Positions 1 to 9,398 of a stretch of 64,000 nt of DNA are shown in pieces. Position 1 is the stretch's first letter. Each line of letters begins with the position of its first letter. Both the position numbers and the translations under genes were made by a program. This stretch comes from Paenibacillus assamensis DSM 18201. Its GTDB lineage: Bacteria > Bacillota > Bacilli > Paenibacillales > Paenibacillaceae. The notes under the pieces were generated by a model, which searched no databases, was not told where the DNA came from, and saw nothing but the letters and a program-made list of their open reading frames with translations. The stretch is from the NCBI RefSeq assembly GCF_000422445.1, contig NZ_AULU01000013.1, positions 62,001 to 126,000 on the forward strand, written 5' to 3'.

Positions 1-622
1 AGCTTCCAATTACAACACCGACAGACCATACACCTGCATTTACGCCTTCTTTAATATCGGATGTCGTATCGCCAACCTTTACGATACCCCAAGCTGCGGA
101 CAGCTTCAACTGCTCCATGTTGCGATAGATCATGTAAGGGTACGGTCTTCCGTAGGAGTCAGTATCATCTGGCGTAACATAACTATCGGGACTATATCCT
201 TTTTGACGAGCATTCGAAACGACGACATCCATCATTGTGTTGGTATAGCCTGTTGTAGAACCAATTTTTAATCCTTGAGACCTCAGCTTGTCTACCGTTT
301 CGATTACACCGGGAATGGGATCTGTATATTGAGACAAACAGTCCATGAGAGCCGGTTCGAACTCGGCATAAAGCTTTTCCACATCTTGTTCTTCAAACGG
401 GCGTCCGTACTTATCTTCCCACAGTCCCGATAGCCTCGGCATGGAGAGCATTGCACGTATATGGTCAATCTTCAACATTCCCATGGGCGCTCTTGCTTCA
501 TCCATCGTAACGTCAATTCCGGCATTTTTAAAAATTGTGACAAATACATTGACGGGGGCGAAGCATCCGTAATCGACAGCCGTTCCCGCCCAATCTAAAA
601 TAACTCCTTCAATTTTGTTCAT
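1..622 (-). CDS. phnX: Phosphonoacetaldehyde hydrolase PhnX (C-terminal part outside the window)
   Basis: Hydrolyses phosphonoacetaldehyde to acetaldehyde and phosphate, the second step of 2-aminoethylphosphonate (AEP) breakdown in the cytoplasm. I translated about 207 residues; the gene runs off the left edge. The N-terminus has the HAD-type DWAGT motif with nucleophile Asp10. The cap segment MGMLKIDHIR carries Lys51, which fits the Schiff-base lysine specific to this HAD family. A later KVGDTTSDIKEGVNAG stretch is the HAD motif III/IV region. The ATG shares one base with the stop of phnW (TAATG), so translation is probably coupled. It is the last visible gene of the AEP operon. Confidence 0.95.
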   Translation of the reverse strand, partial: MNKIEGVILDWAGTAVDYGCFAPVNVFVTIFKNAGIDVTMDEARAPMGMLKIDHIRAMLSMPRLSGLWEDKYGRPFEEQDVEKLYAEFEPALMDCLSQYTDPIPGVIETVDKLRSQGLKIGSTTGYTNTMMDVVVSNARQKGYSPDSYVTPDDTDSYGRPYPYMIYRNMEQLKLSAAWGIVKVGDTTSDIKEGVNAGVWSVGVVIGS

Positions 623-1719
623 TATGCGATCACTCCCACTCCCATATATTCTTCAATTATTTCGCAAAGCTGCTCAATGTCCTTGTGATCAATGTCTCCA
701 ATGTTGCCGATTCGGAACGTATCCATCTCGGTTAATTTGCCAGGATAGATAACAAATCCTCTTGCTTTTGTATAAGCATAGAAATGCGGAAAGCTGAACG
801 ATTCACTTGGGAACAAAAAAGTAGTAATAATTGGAGATTGCTTGTCCGGTGCAATATAAGCATGGATGCCAAGCTGGGCAAGCCGCTCCCTCAACAAGGC
901 ATTATTGTCACGATAACGTATAAATCTTGCGGCAACGCCGCCTTCCTGTTCTAGCTCGTCCAAAGCTTTAGAGAAGGCCGCGACTACATGCGTCGGGGAA
1001 GTGAACCGCCATTTGCCGTCCTTGTCCATTCCCTGCCACTGATCATATAGGTCTAATGATAAGCTGCGTGCAATACCTTCGCAGGCTGTAAGCTTCTCTT
1101 TGTTAGCAATGATAAACCCGAAGCCCGGAACACCTTGAATACATTTGTTCGCGCTGCTGATCAAATAATCAATTCCAAGGCTGGGAACATCAATTTCGAT
1201 ACCGCCAAAGCTGCTCATGGCATCAATAATTAACGTTTTTCTATACGCAATGGAAAGCTTAGAAATCATATCGAGCGGGTTCAGTATCCCGGTTGTGGTC
1301 TCACAGTGAACCATAGCGATATGAGAAATACTTGGGTCTTTCTCCAAAATTGATCGTATGTCGCTTTCATTAGGCTGCTCATCAAAGCTCACACGGTACT
1401 CGGTGTGCTTCAATCCGATGCAATCGGCTATTTGCACGATGCGTTCACCATAAGCACCGTTTGTTATGATAAGCAATTTATCTTCGTTTCTAATCGTAGA
1501 GGTAAGAACGGATTCCACAGCAAACGTACCGCTTCCCTGCATGAGCACTGTCGTATACTCAACAGGGTTTGCTCTTGCTATATTCAGTAGTTGAGATCTA
1601 ATCTGTTGAGTCATCGATTTGTATTCATCATCCCATGTGCATCGATCAAGCAGCATTTCCTCTTTTACAGTACGTGTCGTGGTCAAAGGTCCAGGTGTTA
1701 ATAGTTTGTAGCTGTTCAT
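622..1719 (-). CDS. phnW: 2-aminoethylphosphonate--pyruvate transaminase PhnW
   Basis: PLP enzyme that moves the amino group of AEP to pyruvate, giving phosphonoacetaldehyde and alanine; its product is the substrate of the adjacent phnX. About 365 residues, usual for PhnW. In the frame counted from the GTG three bases upstream, the PLP lysine is in SSANKCIQG (about K193), the pyridine-nitrogen Asp is in LIIDAMSSFGG (about D167), and the start LLTPGPLTTT is typical. I prefer the ATG at 1719 over the GTG at 1722 because a GGGGG ribosome site lies 8-9 bases before it. Only 12 bases separate it from the upstream lipoprotein gene. Confidence 0.95.
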   Translation of the reverse strand: MNSYKLLTPGPLTTTRTVKEEMLLDRCTWDDEYKSMTQQIRSQLLNIARANPVEYTTVLMQGSGTFAVESVLTSTIRNEDKLLIITNGAYGERIVQIADCIGLKHTEYRVSFDEQPNESDIRSILEKDPSISHIAMVHCETTTGILNPLDMISKLSIAYRKTLIIDAMSSFGGIEIDVPSLGIDYLISSANKCIQGVPGFGFIIANKEKLTACEGIARSLSLDLYDQWQGMDKDGKWRFTSPTHVVAAFSKALDELEQEGGVAARFIRYRDNNALLRERLAQLGIHAYIAPDKQSPIITTFLFPSESFSFPHFYAYTKARGFVIYPGKLTEMDTFRIGNIGDIDHKDIEQLCEIIEEYMGVGVIA

Positions 1720-1731
1720 CACGTAAACCCC

Positions 1732-2730
1732 CTAGTTGCCTGATTTGGATGTATTGAAAAATTGCTGATGCTCTTGGAGCAGCTCCACTGTGAGCGGCTT
1801 GGCAAAACCTTTTGGGTACGCAGGCTTGTCGACCTGATCGATGGTTTCTCCTTTATATAAGGCAACTGGATAGTTAACGATCAAATCTTTTCTTGCACCT
1901 TTGAGGATGGCTTCTGCCATTTTCATCGCAAGATCGGTAGTTTCATTGTCCTTGTTCACCACAGCAATGGACTCCGTCAATGAAAAATTGCCTTCAATAG
2001 GATCCACAAAGTCGATGGGAATACCCGTTGCTCTAGCAGCAACCGCTTGATGGCGAAGGCCAAAACCAGCGGCAACTTCTCCAGCCTGTATTTTTTTGAT
2101 TGGACCGGATCCGGAGCTCTCCAGATGAGGGCCGGCATTGGTAATGAGATCATGCAAGATAGCCTTGCCCGATTCTTCCCCATATTCGGAAATGATGGCT
2201 TGAATCAGCAGCCATCCTGTAGAGGAATGCATAATGTCCGGAATGGAGACCAGACCTTTGAATTCTGGTTTTGTTAAATCCGCGATGGATGTGGGACGTG
2301 GAAGCCCTTTTTGTTCTAATAGTTCCGTATTTACAAAGGTTGTACCGGTAATTGATAATATGGGCGCATAAAAAGAGGGATGTGTTTCAAGCGCGTCCGT
2401 TTCAAACGACAGTTCTTTAAACATGGCGTGTTTATTTTGCGAGCTTTCGATAAAATAGGAGCTCATCGTAATTAGATCTGCTTCGATATTTTTACCTTCG
2501 GCAAGTAGTTTGCCACCCAGCTCTGAAGTTCCAAGTGAATGCAATACATATTGACCTTCAAAGCCGCTATTCGTAAGTGATGTTTTCATGGCCTGAACGG
2601 CTTCTTCATCGCCGTTTGTATAGATAACTACTTTTTTGGCGTCTGCCTCACTTTTGCCACAGCCTGTTGCAGCAATCGCTAGGCTTATCGTTAATAAGGT
2701 GAGTAGTACACATTTCAACGTTTTTTTCAT
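1732..2730 (-). CDS. AEP-type ABC transporter substrate-binding lipoprotein (PhnS2-like)
   Basis: Extracytoplasmic solute-binding protein, about 332 residues. From the chosen start MKKTLKC there is a lipoprotein signal with cleavage before Cys24 (AIAATGC). The body is a type 2 periplasmic-binding fold of the iron/putrescine/AEP class. A Met nine codons upstream opens the frame further but has no ribosome site; ATG 2730 has AAAGGAG at good spacing. The location between an ABC permease and phnW/phnX makes AEP or a similar phosphonate the likely ligand. The ligand is inferred from context; the family also binds ferric iron and polyamines. Confidence 0.85.
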   Translation of the reverse strand: MKKTLKCVLLTLLTISLAIAATGCGKSEADAKKVVIYTNGDEEAVQAMKTSLTNSGFEGQYVLHSLGTSELGGKLLAEGKNIEADLITMSSYFIESSQNKHAMFKELSFETDALETHPSFYAPILSITGTTFVNTELLEQKGLPRPTSIADLTKPEFKGLVSIPDIMHSSTGWLLIQAIISEYGEESGKAILHDLITNAGPHLESSGSGPIKKIQAGEVAAGFGLRHQAVAARATGIPIDFVDPIEGNFSLTESIAVVNKDNETTDLAMKMAEAILKGARKDLIVNYPVALYKGETIDQVDKPAYPKGFAKPLTVELLQEHQQFFNTSKSGN

Positions 2731-2760
2731 CGTAATTTGCTCCTTTGGATTCGGCATAAG

Positions 2761-4377
2761 TTAGTTCACAGTGCGCCGTTTTTGCAAATAATCGCATAAA
2801 AGCTTGATGATCAAATTTGTAAAAAAGATAAGCAAGGATATTACAAAAATCTCGTTAAATTTCCCAAAATGTTGGAGCTCCTTAATCTTGCTGGCTACAA
2901 CGGACGTTTGAGCGGAGACCAGAAAAATAATGCCGCTGACCGTCACCATCGCGTTGATGAAAAAATAACTTGCCATTTCGATTACGGTAGAAGCCGAGTT
3001 GGGGAGAATAACCCGCCAAACGGTATTGAACCAGCTGTCACCGAGCAGTTCTCCGGTTGTTTCCCAAGATGGATTCATTCTAGACAGGGCGTTCTTGGCC
3101 ATCAGGTACGGCGTTGTAAAGAAATGCATCATATTGCAAATGACGAGAATGGCAAACGTTCCCTTTAGGCTACTGCCGTTGAAAAGCAATAGGTACGAGA
3201 TTCCGAGCACCATACCAGGCACCGTATTAGAAATCATTGAAACGATGTCTAGAGCAGACCTGCCCATTAGGGAAGTTCGTACATTTAGGATGGCTGCGCT
3301 ATACGCGATCAGCGTTCCGAATAGGGCTGTCAGTAGCGCTACAAACAAGGAGTTTACATATACTCTCGTCAAGTCGCTCGATTGAAACGTGCTGATTACA
3401 TGTTTTAACGTAAAAGTGAGATCATAGGGAAAAGCAGTTAGCCACGGTGCTATAAACATCACGGCAAAGACGGACAACATCCCAAGAACGGTGGCAATAG
3501 AGATGAAGCCAAATGCTGCATCCCGGATGCGATGACGGGGCAGCTCGGTGTCCGCCAGCTTGTCATAGTGAAAATTTAGCCGCTCGAGACGTTTAAGCAG
3601 CCAGATGCCAAACATTGCAGGTACTAACATAAGGACGGCGATGACAGCACCTTGATTAAAGTCGGGAATAGAGCCGAGCATCACTTGATACAGCTGCGTT
3701 GCCACTACAGGGTAAGCTCCGCCTAACGAGGCAGGAATACCGAAATCTGTAAAACTGAGAATGAAGGAGAGCACGAAGGCTCCACCTAGCGTTCCTATCA
3801 ATGGACGAAGGATTGTGTTCGCAAAGCTGCGCAATGTCCCGTCACCCATAAGTTTGGATACGATAATAAATTTTTTATCAACAGATTGAAATGCGTTATG
3901 GAGCAATAGAAATGCTGATGGAAGCGTGTAGATGACATATCCGATCAGCAAACCGTTGAATCCATAAATATCGAATAGACTTCGTCCTGCAAGCTTCGTA
4001 AGCAATCCCTGATTCCCAAGCGAGTAAATGATCGCAAAGCCGTAGGTGATCGTCGGAAGCAGCATAGGAACAACAATGGCCGTTTTCAGCACGCTTTTCA
4101 GCGGTCTGTACATATTGGTGCAGTGAATCGCATAGGCAAGCATAAATCCCAGAATGGTAGATATGAAGGCTGCAGCAGCCGATACTTTCAAGCTGTTAAA
4201 GGACGCTTCTATCATATTCCGGTCCGACCATATCGACATGTAATTGGCAATCGAAATCCCTTGTTCGTCCTCGAATGAACGAGCGAATAAAATTAGAAGC
4301 GGCAGAAACAGGAATGCTGCGAATAGTGAAAGAATGACTACAAAAATTACCCGCATTTCTGGTTTGACATTAGGCAT
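2761..4377 (-). CDS. ABC transporter permease, double-domain (AEP importer, PhnU2-like)
   Basis: Integral membrane protein of about 538 residues with two consecutive BPD_transp_1 modules, as in the FbpB/ThiP and PhnU2 type, so one chain can supply both halves of the channel. EAA-like loops, which dock to the ATPase, are visible as KLMGDGTLRSFANTILRP and ELLGDSWFNTVWRVILP. The frame is open further upstream, but the ATG at 4377 (MPNVKPEMR) has a GGAG site and overlaps the ATPase gene by eight bases, a normal coupled arrangement. The downstream neighbour is the binding lipoprotein. Confidence 0.88.
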   Translation of the reverse strand: MPNVKPEMRVIFVVILSLFAAFLFLPLLILFARSFEDEQGISIANYMSIWSDRNMIEASFNSLKVSAAAAFISTILGFMLAYAIHCTNMYRPLKSVLKTAIVVPMLLPTITYGFAIIYSLGNQGLLTKLAGRSLFDIYGFNGLLIGYVIYTLPSAFLLLHNAFQSVDKKFIIVSKLMGDGTLRSFANTILRPLIGTLGGAFVLSFILSFTDFGIPASLGGAYPVVATQLYQVMLGSIPDFNQGAVIAVLMLVPAMFGIWLLKRLERLNFHYDKLADTELPRHRIRDAAFGFISIATVLGMLSVFAVMFIAPWLTAFPYDLTFTLKHVISTFQSSDLTRVYVNSLFVALLTALFGTLIAYSAAILNVRTSLMGRSALDIVSMISNTVPGMVLGISYLLLFNGSSLKGTFAILVICNMMHFFTTPYLMAKNALSRMNPSWETTGELLGDSWFNTVWRVILPNSASTVIEMASYFFINAMVTVSGIIFLVSAQTSVVASKIKELQHFGKFNEIFVISLLIFFTNLIIKLLCDYLQKRRTVN

Positions 4378-5131
4378 ACTGTTCTCCAAACAAGTTGTAT
4401 ATATTTTGTCTTTTGATGTGAAGCTGCTTAATAATAAATTGATCGACGAAGTCATTGCTAGGCTGATGAACAATTTCTTGGGGGGCACCAAATTGTGATA
4501 TTTTCCCCTGATTAATAATAAGAATTTTGTCCGAAATCGTTAATGCTTCCTCTGGGTCATGCGTTACGATAATCGTCGTCAGCTTGAACTCCCGTGCAAT
4601 CGACTGGATACGCTGCTTAATAGATTCTTTAATGACTCCATCTAGAGCGCTAAGTGGTTCGTCCAACAGCAAAATTTTCGGATTGGTGACGAGTGTTCGT
4701 GCCAATGCCACTCTTTGCTTCTGCCCCCCGGACAATTCCCCGATTTTTTTCTGTAGATGAGGCTTAAGTTCCAAAAATTCAATATATTCTTGAATCTGTT
4801 GAGGGCTTGCCGATTCTTTATTGTTGCGCTGACCATACACGATATTGTCATATGCGTTCAAATTCGGAAAAAGGGCATAATCCTGAAATACAATGTTGAA
4901 GCCGCGTTTTCTCATAGGCACATGAGTCAAATCGGACTGGTGAAATATAATCTTTCCTTGATCCATTTGAGTCAATCCCAAAATGATGTTCAGCAGCGTA
5001 GTTTTTCCGCTTCCGCTTGGTCCTAGCAGCGATACAATTTCCCCTGTACCGATCTCGAAGCTAATATTATCGAGAATCGTCTTGCCATCAAAATGTTTGC
5101 TTATATTTTGTAATTTGAGAATATGACTCAC
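4370..5131 (-). CDS. ABC transporter ATP-binding protein (AEP importer)
   Basis: Energises the phosphonate importer from the cytoplasmic side. About 253 residues with Walker A GPSGSGKTT, Q-loop VFQDYALFP, signature LSGGQKQR, Walker B ILLLDEPLSALD and H-loop VTHDPEEA. First gene of the AEP operon. The start is odd: the GTG at 5131 abuts the perfect Shine-Dalgarno AAGGAGGTGA with no spacing, and no ATG/GTG/TTG lies at normal distance. An in-frame ATT at 5122 sits 8 bases past AAGGAGG and could be the real initiator. Only three residues differ between the two choices. Confidence 0.92.
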   Translation of the reverse strand: MSHILKLQNISKHFDGKTILDNISFEIGTGEIVSLLGPSGSGKTTLLNIILGLTQMDQGKIIFHQSDLTHVPMRKRGFNIVFQDYALFPNLNAYDNIVYGQRNNKESASPQQIQEYIEFLELKPHLQKKIGELSGGQKQRVALARTLVTNPKILLLDEPLSALDGVIKESIKQRIQSIAREFKLTTIIVTHDPEEALTISDKILIINQGKISQFGAPQEIVHQPSNDFVDQFIIKQLHIKRQNIYNLFGEQYA

Positions 5132-5149
5132 CTCCTTGATTACAAGCCT

Positions 5150-5203
5150 AGTATAAAAGTACTCTGTAAATTTTGTTCGAAGTCTGAGTAAAACGTGCGT
5201 AAA
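5150..5203 (-). promoter_or_regulatory. Predicted PhoP-box promoter of the AEP operon
   Basis: Read on the minus strand, four hexamers recur with an exact 11-base period: TTTACG (5198-5203), TTTACT (5187-5192), TTCGAA (5176-5181) and TTTACA (5165-5170). A -10 box TATACT follows at 5150-5155, nine bases after the last repeat, and there is no good -35. This is the layout of PhoP-activated Bacillus promoters (TT(A/T)ACA repeats, 5-base gaps, just upstream of -10). It predicts induction by phosphate starvation, which suits phosphonate use. Confidence 0.7.
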
Positions 5204-5395
5204 TTATGATGCACTATTCATACAATTTGTAAATATTGCGACTGTTACTGTGATATTATGGGTGAATTTATACAAAACCCCTATATTGAGGTGGTAATTT
5301 GGTAAGTGGTTGGTTTGGCTGGGATTATAGGCGGGTTTGCGAGGGCATTTTCCAATAATAGAATGGGGTACCTGCTGAGAGGTTTTGTTTGTGGA

Positions 5396-5430
5396 AAGTA
5401 AAAACCCCTTCACCATTTTGGTAGAAGGGT
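5396..5430 (-). terminator. Intrinsic terminator of the DUF1904 gene
   Basis: Hairpin arms CCCTTC..ACC (5406-5414) and GGT..GAAGGG (5420-5429), with one bulged base; read on the minus strand it is followed by GGTTTTTACTTT. It lies 33 bases past the stop of the 5462-5794 gene. Confidence 0.7.
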
Positions 5431-5461
5431 CCATTTTCTATGACGGTATAAATTCCAACAG

Positions 5462-5794
5462 CTAGGAAGTATAACGTCTTCCGTTCATATAAAAGTTGTC
5501 CTCGCGTCCAACTCGGAAGGAAATCTCTAGATCCGGTATCCCAAGCAACCGAACATGCCTATCAATTGCCTCTGCCATCTTATCACGCACTTCGTCCCCA
5601 CGCTCAAACCACCATACGTCAATGAAAGGGTACGAATCAGTATATTTTCCGTCAAATATAGCGGTAACGTGAAGACACTCTAAGGTAAAATTATCTGTTC
5701 CGCATTGGCATATTTCTGCCATCTCCGCTACGAGCGGTATGCTAATTGCACGTATGCCCTCGGCTGGAATTCCTCTAAAAATTAATTGTGGCAT
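5462..5794 (-). CDS. DUF1904 family protein (tautomerase-like fold)
   Basis: Small protein of 110 residues starting MPQLIFRGIPAEGI. I recognise it as DUF1904, a family related in fold to the 4-oxalocrotonate tautomerase/MIF superfamily. Pro2 directly follows Met, as in tautomerases that use an N-terminal proline, but activity on any substrate is unproven. The start was moved 25 codons in from the longest frame, to the ATG at 5794, which has AGGAGG seven bases before it. Monocistronic, with its own terminator, divergent from the chemoreceptor gene. Confidence 0.8.
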   Translation of the reverse strand: MPQLIFRGIPAEGIRAISIPLVAEMAEICQCGTDNFTLECLHVTAIFDGKYTDSYPFIDVWWFERGDEVRDKMAEAIDRHVRLLGIPDLEISFRVGREDNFYMNGRRYTS

Positions 5795-5908
5795 GTAACA
5801 TCCTCCTGTCGATATGACTTTAGCCTTTGTCCTTCTTTTATTGTATATGTACATTTGTATTGGATGCAATTGGATAGTTAATTGCGAATATAATCCACCC
5901 GTAACCGT

Positions 5909-5935
5909 TAAAGTTGCTAAACAATATACCGATTA
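5909..5935 (+). promoter_or_regulatory. Sigma-D-like promoter of the chemoreceptor gene
   Basis: TAAA (5909-5912), a 15-base spacer, then ACCGATTA (5928-5935). The flagellar/chemotaxis sigma-D consensus is TAAA-N15-GCCGATAT. The position, about 110 bases before the start of a methyl-accepting chemotaxis protein, fits the known sigma-D regulon. Confidence 0.6.
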
Positions 5936-6048
5936 TATTTATATTGGATAATGTTACTTTTTTTTAAAGAGTAATAAAGAAAGCCCAATGATATCGAAAT
6001 GGTATGGAACGGTTACTATTTTCAGTCAGAAAAGGTGTGAAGACAGCT

Positions 6049-8091
6049 ATGAATACAATTAAAGGTCAAATGCTACGTCTATTATTACCCGTCATGATTG
6101 TGACGGTATTGGTTATGTCAGGGGTATCCTATTTTAAAAGTAATTCGATGGTGACATCACAGGTTGATCAGATGATGCAAGCCAATTTAACTAGTGGAAT
6201 AGAGACAATTAATCTATCTTTTCTCGCTCATGAAAAGACGCTGCAAACGTTTTTAATGAGTGTTAACGATAACCCCAAGCTGACAAGAGAAGAGTACTTG
6301 AACAGAATGAAAAAAGTACTGTCAACGAATGATGAAACCTTTGGTGTAGGTGTCTTTTTTGCACCAAATAAGCTGGACCCGCAAGTTGGAAGAAGAGCTT
6401 ATTATGTGAGTCAAAAAGATGGTGTTATGTCTATCGACGATTCTTACAATAAAATCGATTACACAAAAGAATATTATTACACCGATGCAAAAGCGTTAAA
6501 GGAGGGAGAAATGACCTGGACGGAGCCCTATATCGATTCCAATTCTGGTGTGTCCATGGTTACAACGATATCTCCGCTATATTATAAAAATGAATTTGTA
6601 GGCACGGTTACAGCAGACTTGAGTCTTGATGAGATTATGGATATGGTATCCGGCATTAAAGTTGGTGAAACAGGCTTGCCTTTGCTCTTGAGCAAGCAGG
6701 GCTTAATTCTACATGATATTGTTTCAGAAAATATTATGAAAAATAATATTCAAGACAGCCCGAGGGAGTCGTTGAAAACACTCGGGGGAGAAATGCTGCA
6801 AACGGAAAGTGGCCAATCCTTTATTAAGGGAGAAGGTGATTTTGGCGATGCTAAAGTATACTATGATACGGTTACAGCAGCAGGTTGGAAGCTAGCATTC
6901 TTTATTTCCAATGATGAAATAGAAGCTCCCTCAAGAGAATTAGTAAGAACTCTCTCCGTAATAGGCGTTATCGCTATACTTATCGTTAGTTTGACTATAT
7001 TTATGTATACGAAACAGCTAACAAATCGTTTGAAACGATTAGAAGAAATGAGTCGAGTAATGGGAGAGGGAGATTTTACTGGGGTCATTGAAGTATCGGG
7101 GAAAGATGAGTTAAGTAATATTGGGCATGCTTTCAACAAAATGTCGGAGACATTAAGAGGAGTTGTGCGCGATATTGCTAGAGACGCCGAACAAGTTAGT
7201 GTGACTAGTCAGGAATTAAGTGCGACCTTTGAGGAAGTTACGGGTCAGATAGAATTGATTAACTCCTCTTCTGAAGAAATTGCGATGGGTTCACAAGATA
7301 CAAGCGCTAGCAGTGAAGAGATAAGTGCTTCGGTAGAAGAAGTGGCAGCTCATGTAGAAGTACTAGCGAAGACCGCACAAAATAGCAACCAGGAAGCGAT
7401 CAAAATTAAAGAAAGAGCTGTCCACATTAGCCACACAGCAGAACAATCGATTGAGCATGCAAAAAGACTTTATGAAGAAAAGGAAAAGGCGATCCTTACG
7501 GCTATTGAAAATGGAAAAGTCGTTAGTGAAGTGAAGCTAATGGCAGACGCAATTGCCAATATTGCTAGCCAAACGAATCTACTTTCTTTAAATGCAGCCA
7601 TTGAGGCAGCAAGAGCTGGAGATAGTGGAAAAGGATTTGCTGTAGTTGCTCAGGAAGTACGAAAATTAGCCGAGCAATCTGAGCGTACTGCCTTACAAAT
7701 CCATGAAACGATTGAAAAGACACAGAAAGCTTTTAATGATCTAACTGATGATGCGAATGGAATATTGGAGTTTATTAATAAGCAAGTCATGGCAGATTAT
7801 GATCTGTTACATGATACAGGTAGCCAGTACAATAAAGATGCTGATAATGTAAGATTAATATCCGATGATATTGCAAACATGTCCGATAATGTTTCCCATA
7901 CCATTAAAGAAATTACTGCCGCCATTGAAAATATGGCGAGCATTGCACAAAGAACCTCAGAAAATACAGAAGAAATACAAGGCAGTATATCGGATACGAA
8001 TAGCGGTATGAGACATATTGCGCAAACGGCGCAGGATCAAGCCGAAGTAGCGCAATCCCTAAATGATGTGGTACAGCGATTTAAGGTATAG
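6049..8091 (+). CDS. Methyl-accepting chemotaxis protein with double-Cache ligand domain
   Basis: Transmembrane chemoreceptor of about 680 residues. Order: short N-terminal tail, TM1 ([19 protein letters not shown]), extracellular dCache-type domain of about 260 residues ([11 protein letters not shown], then [19 protein letters not shown]), TM2 ([18 protein letters not shown]), HAMP, and the cytoplasmic signalling domain with the conserved hairpin tip [20 protein letters not shown]. It should signal through CheW/CheA; the ligand is unknown, though dCache domains often bind amino acids. An in-frame ATG at 6004 would add 15 residues; neither start has an ideal ribosome site, and MNTIKGQM at 6049 looks more typical. 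Followed by a terminator. Confidence 0.93.
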   Translation: MNTIKGQMLRLLLPVMIVTVLVMSGVSYFKSNSMVTSQVDQMMQANLTSGIETINLSFLAHEKTLQTFLMSVNDNPKLTREEYLNRMKKVLSTNDETFGVGVFFAPNKLDPQVGRRAYYVSQKDGVMSIDDSYNKIDYTKEYYYTDAKALKEGEMTWTEPYIDSNSGVSMVTTISPLYYKNEFVGTVTADLSLDEIMDMVSGIKVGETGLPLLLSKQGLILHDIVSENIMKNNIQDSPRESLKTLGGEMLQTESGQSFIKGEGDFGDAKVYYDTVTAAGWKLAFFISNDEIEAPSRELVRTLSVIGVIAILIVSLTIFMYTKQLTNRLKRLEEMSRVMGEGDFTGVIEVSGKDELSNIGHAFNKMSETLRGVVRDIARDAEQVSVTSQELSATFEEVTGQIELINSSSEEIAMGSQDTSASSEEISASVEEVAAHVEVLAKTAQNSNQEAIKIKERAVHISHTAEQSIEHAKRLYEEKEKAILTAIENGKVVSEVKLMADAIANIASQTNLLSLNAAIEAARAGDSGKGFAVVAQEVRKLAEQSERTALQIHETIEKTQKAFNDLTDDANGILEFINKQVMADYDLLHDTGSQYNKDADNVRLISDDIANMSDNVSHTIKEITAAIENMASIAQRTSENTEEIQGSISDTNSGMRHIAQTAQDQAEVAQSLNDVVQRFKV

Positions 8092-8133
8092 AGGCTAATT
8101 ATAATGAATGATTGCTATTCACAATTGTAGATA

Positions 8134-8181
8134 AAGCGTGTAGAGCTTGTACAGGTTAGGTACAGTTCTACACGCTTTTTC
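8134..8181 (+). terminator. Intrinsic terminator after the chemoreceptor gene
   Basis: Long hairpin: arms AAGCGTGTAGA (8134-8144) and TCTACACGCTT (8167-8177), with inner pairing of TTGTAC and GTACAG, followed by a T run. Confidence 0.85.
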
Positions 8182-8510
8182 TTGTATGCTCAATTGTAGG
8201 TTGAGGAGGAACTTACGATTATTAATGCAGGGGGCCATTCCCTTGTTAATCATGGAGATCAAATAAGGAAGTTCCTCAATCAGCAGTAAAAGTTTACTGG
8301 TATTTTGTCCATCTCAACTATTATCGAAACTTAGTCTATGATGAATGAGTTCGGGTTGTAAGGGAATTCCTTACTCCATAAGTTGGTTAACTAAGGAGCA
8401 TGCCACGGCAGCTCCTTTCGTAATTTTATCGTATGACGAAATAAGTTTATATACAGTCGACTTGTTCACTATTGGAATTAACAATCTACTTGAGGAAGGA
8501 ATAATTTGAT
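8182..8510. other. Non-coding stretch before the 8511 gene
   Basis: No convincing ORF. A hairpin with arms AAGGAGC (8393-8399) and GCTCCTT (8411-8417) lies about 95 bases before the 8511 start; only a weak T-rich tract follows, so it could be a poor terminator or a leader element. No clear promoter was recognised. Confidence 0.4.
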
Positions 8511-9398
8511 ATGTATAAAAGGAAAGTAGCTATGCTAAGAAGGCTCTATCATACATCAAATGCAATATTTGACCCTCAGCATGGGGTGAGACTGTACAAC
8601 GTTTGTTCACTAATAAAAGAAGAGAGAGAACTGGTGAAAAAAATGGATTGGATGGTCAATCGTCTAGAGATCATTTCCCACCAATCTTGCCTTAAGCAGC
8701 TCATTCAATTAAGGGAAGACAAGCGTTTATATCGAGAACGCATTATAGATGGATTTATTGCTGGAGTTGGTGGGAGCTATCCTCGTGGGATATCCTCGTT
8801 GACGAGCTACTACACCATGATGAACATACCGGATCACGAATTTGTGGAGGCAGACGGCTATACTGCATGCAAAATTTGCTCCTTTTCAAAAAGTAGAAAA
8901 GATGGTTATTGGGAAAATACTTCAGAAATTCATTACGCCCTCTACTTAGGCAATACGTATGGTTTAAGTCTGTGGGGAGCACTCCTGGATTTAAAGGAAT
9001 TGGTGGAGCAGCGTCCAGTCAAGCCGACGTCGAAAGATATTAAGGTATTTCGAAGCTTATTGGACAGTCTGGACCGTTCGGAGCCAGGCGAGACGCCGAG
9101 TGAATTCGAGAAGCGGCTTGCAGCAGAAAAAAATATGCCAAAAAATAAGTACGTACGGCGGGGCATATTGAATTCACTAGCTGTGGTAGGAGTTATTCCA
9201 AATGCATGTATCAAAACGGATTTTGATACGTGGATAGAATATGAACATAGGGTGAGCCAAGAGGTAAAGCTTCCAAATACAAAAGGCAGATCGGATATGG
9301 AAATGCCGTGGGCAGGTTGGAACGGGCAGCTTAAAGTCAACTGGGACGTGGTTAAGGAGCTTTTTGGTCAAGTAGAGAGGAATGAAGCCAATGTATGA
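8511..9398 (+). CDS. Hypothetical protein linked to a SUKH protein
   Basis: 295 residues, no family recognised. The first part is basic and helical with no signal peptide or membrane segment. A C-x2-C pair sits in YTACKICSFSKSRKDG near residue 120, and a Glu/Lys-rich helical region with FEKRLAAEKNMPKN lies near residue 205. The start has AAGGA about ten bases upstream. Its 3' end overlaps the next gene (SMI1/KNR4) by a few bases, so the two are surely co-expressed. SUKH proteins often act as immunity partners, so this could be a toxin-related or regulatory partner, but nothing in the sequence proves it. Confidence 0.6.
   Translation: MYKRKVAMLRRLYHTSNAIFDPQHGVRLYNVCSLIKEERELVKKMDWMVNRLEIISHQSCLKQLIQLREDKRLYRERIIDGFIAGVGGSYPRGISSLTSYYTMMNIPDHEFVEADGYTACKICSFSKSRKDGYWENTSEIHYALYLGNTYGLSLWGALLDLKELVEQRPVKPTSKDIKVFRSLLDSLDRSEPGETPSEFEKRLAAEKNMPKNKYVRRGILNSLAVVGVIPNACIKTDFDTWIEYEHRVSQEVKLPNTKGRSDMEMPWAGWNGQLKVNWDVVKELFGQVERNEANV

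Noticed and set aside
5204..5434. 76-codon minus-strand frame upstream of the AEP operon
   Set aside because: Overlaps the DUF1904 terminator and ends at the PhoP-box promoter; no ribosome site or family.
8393..8417. T-box or riboswitch before the 8511 gene
   Set aside because: A 7-bp hairpin only; no T-box sequence or other known aptamer pattern was recognised.
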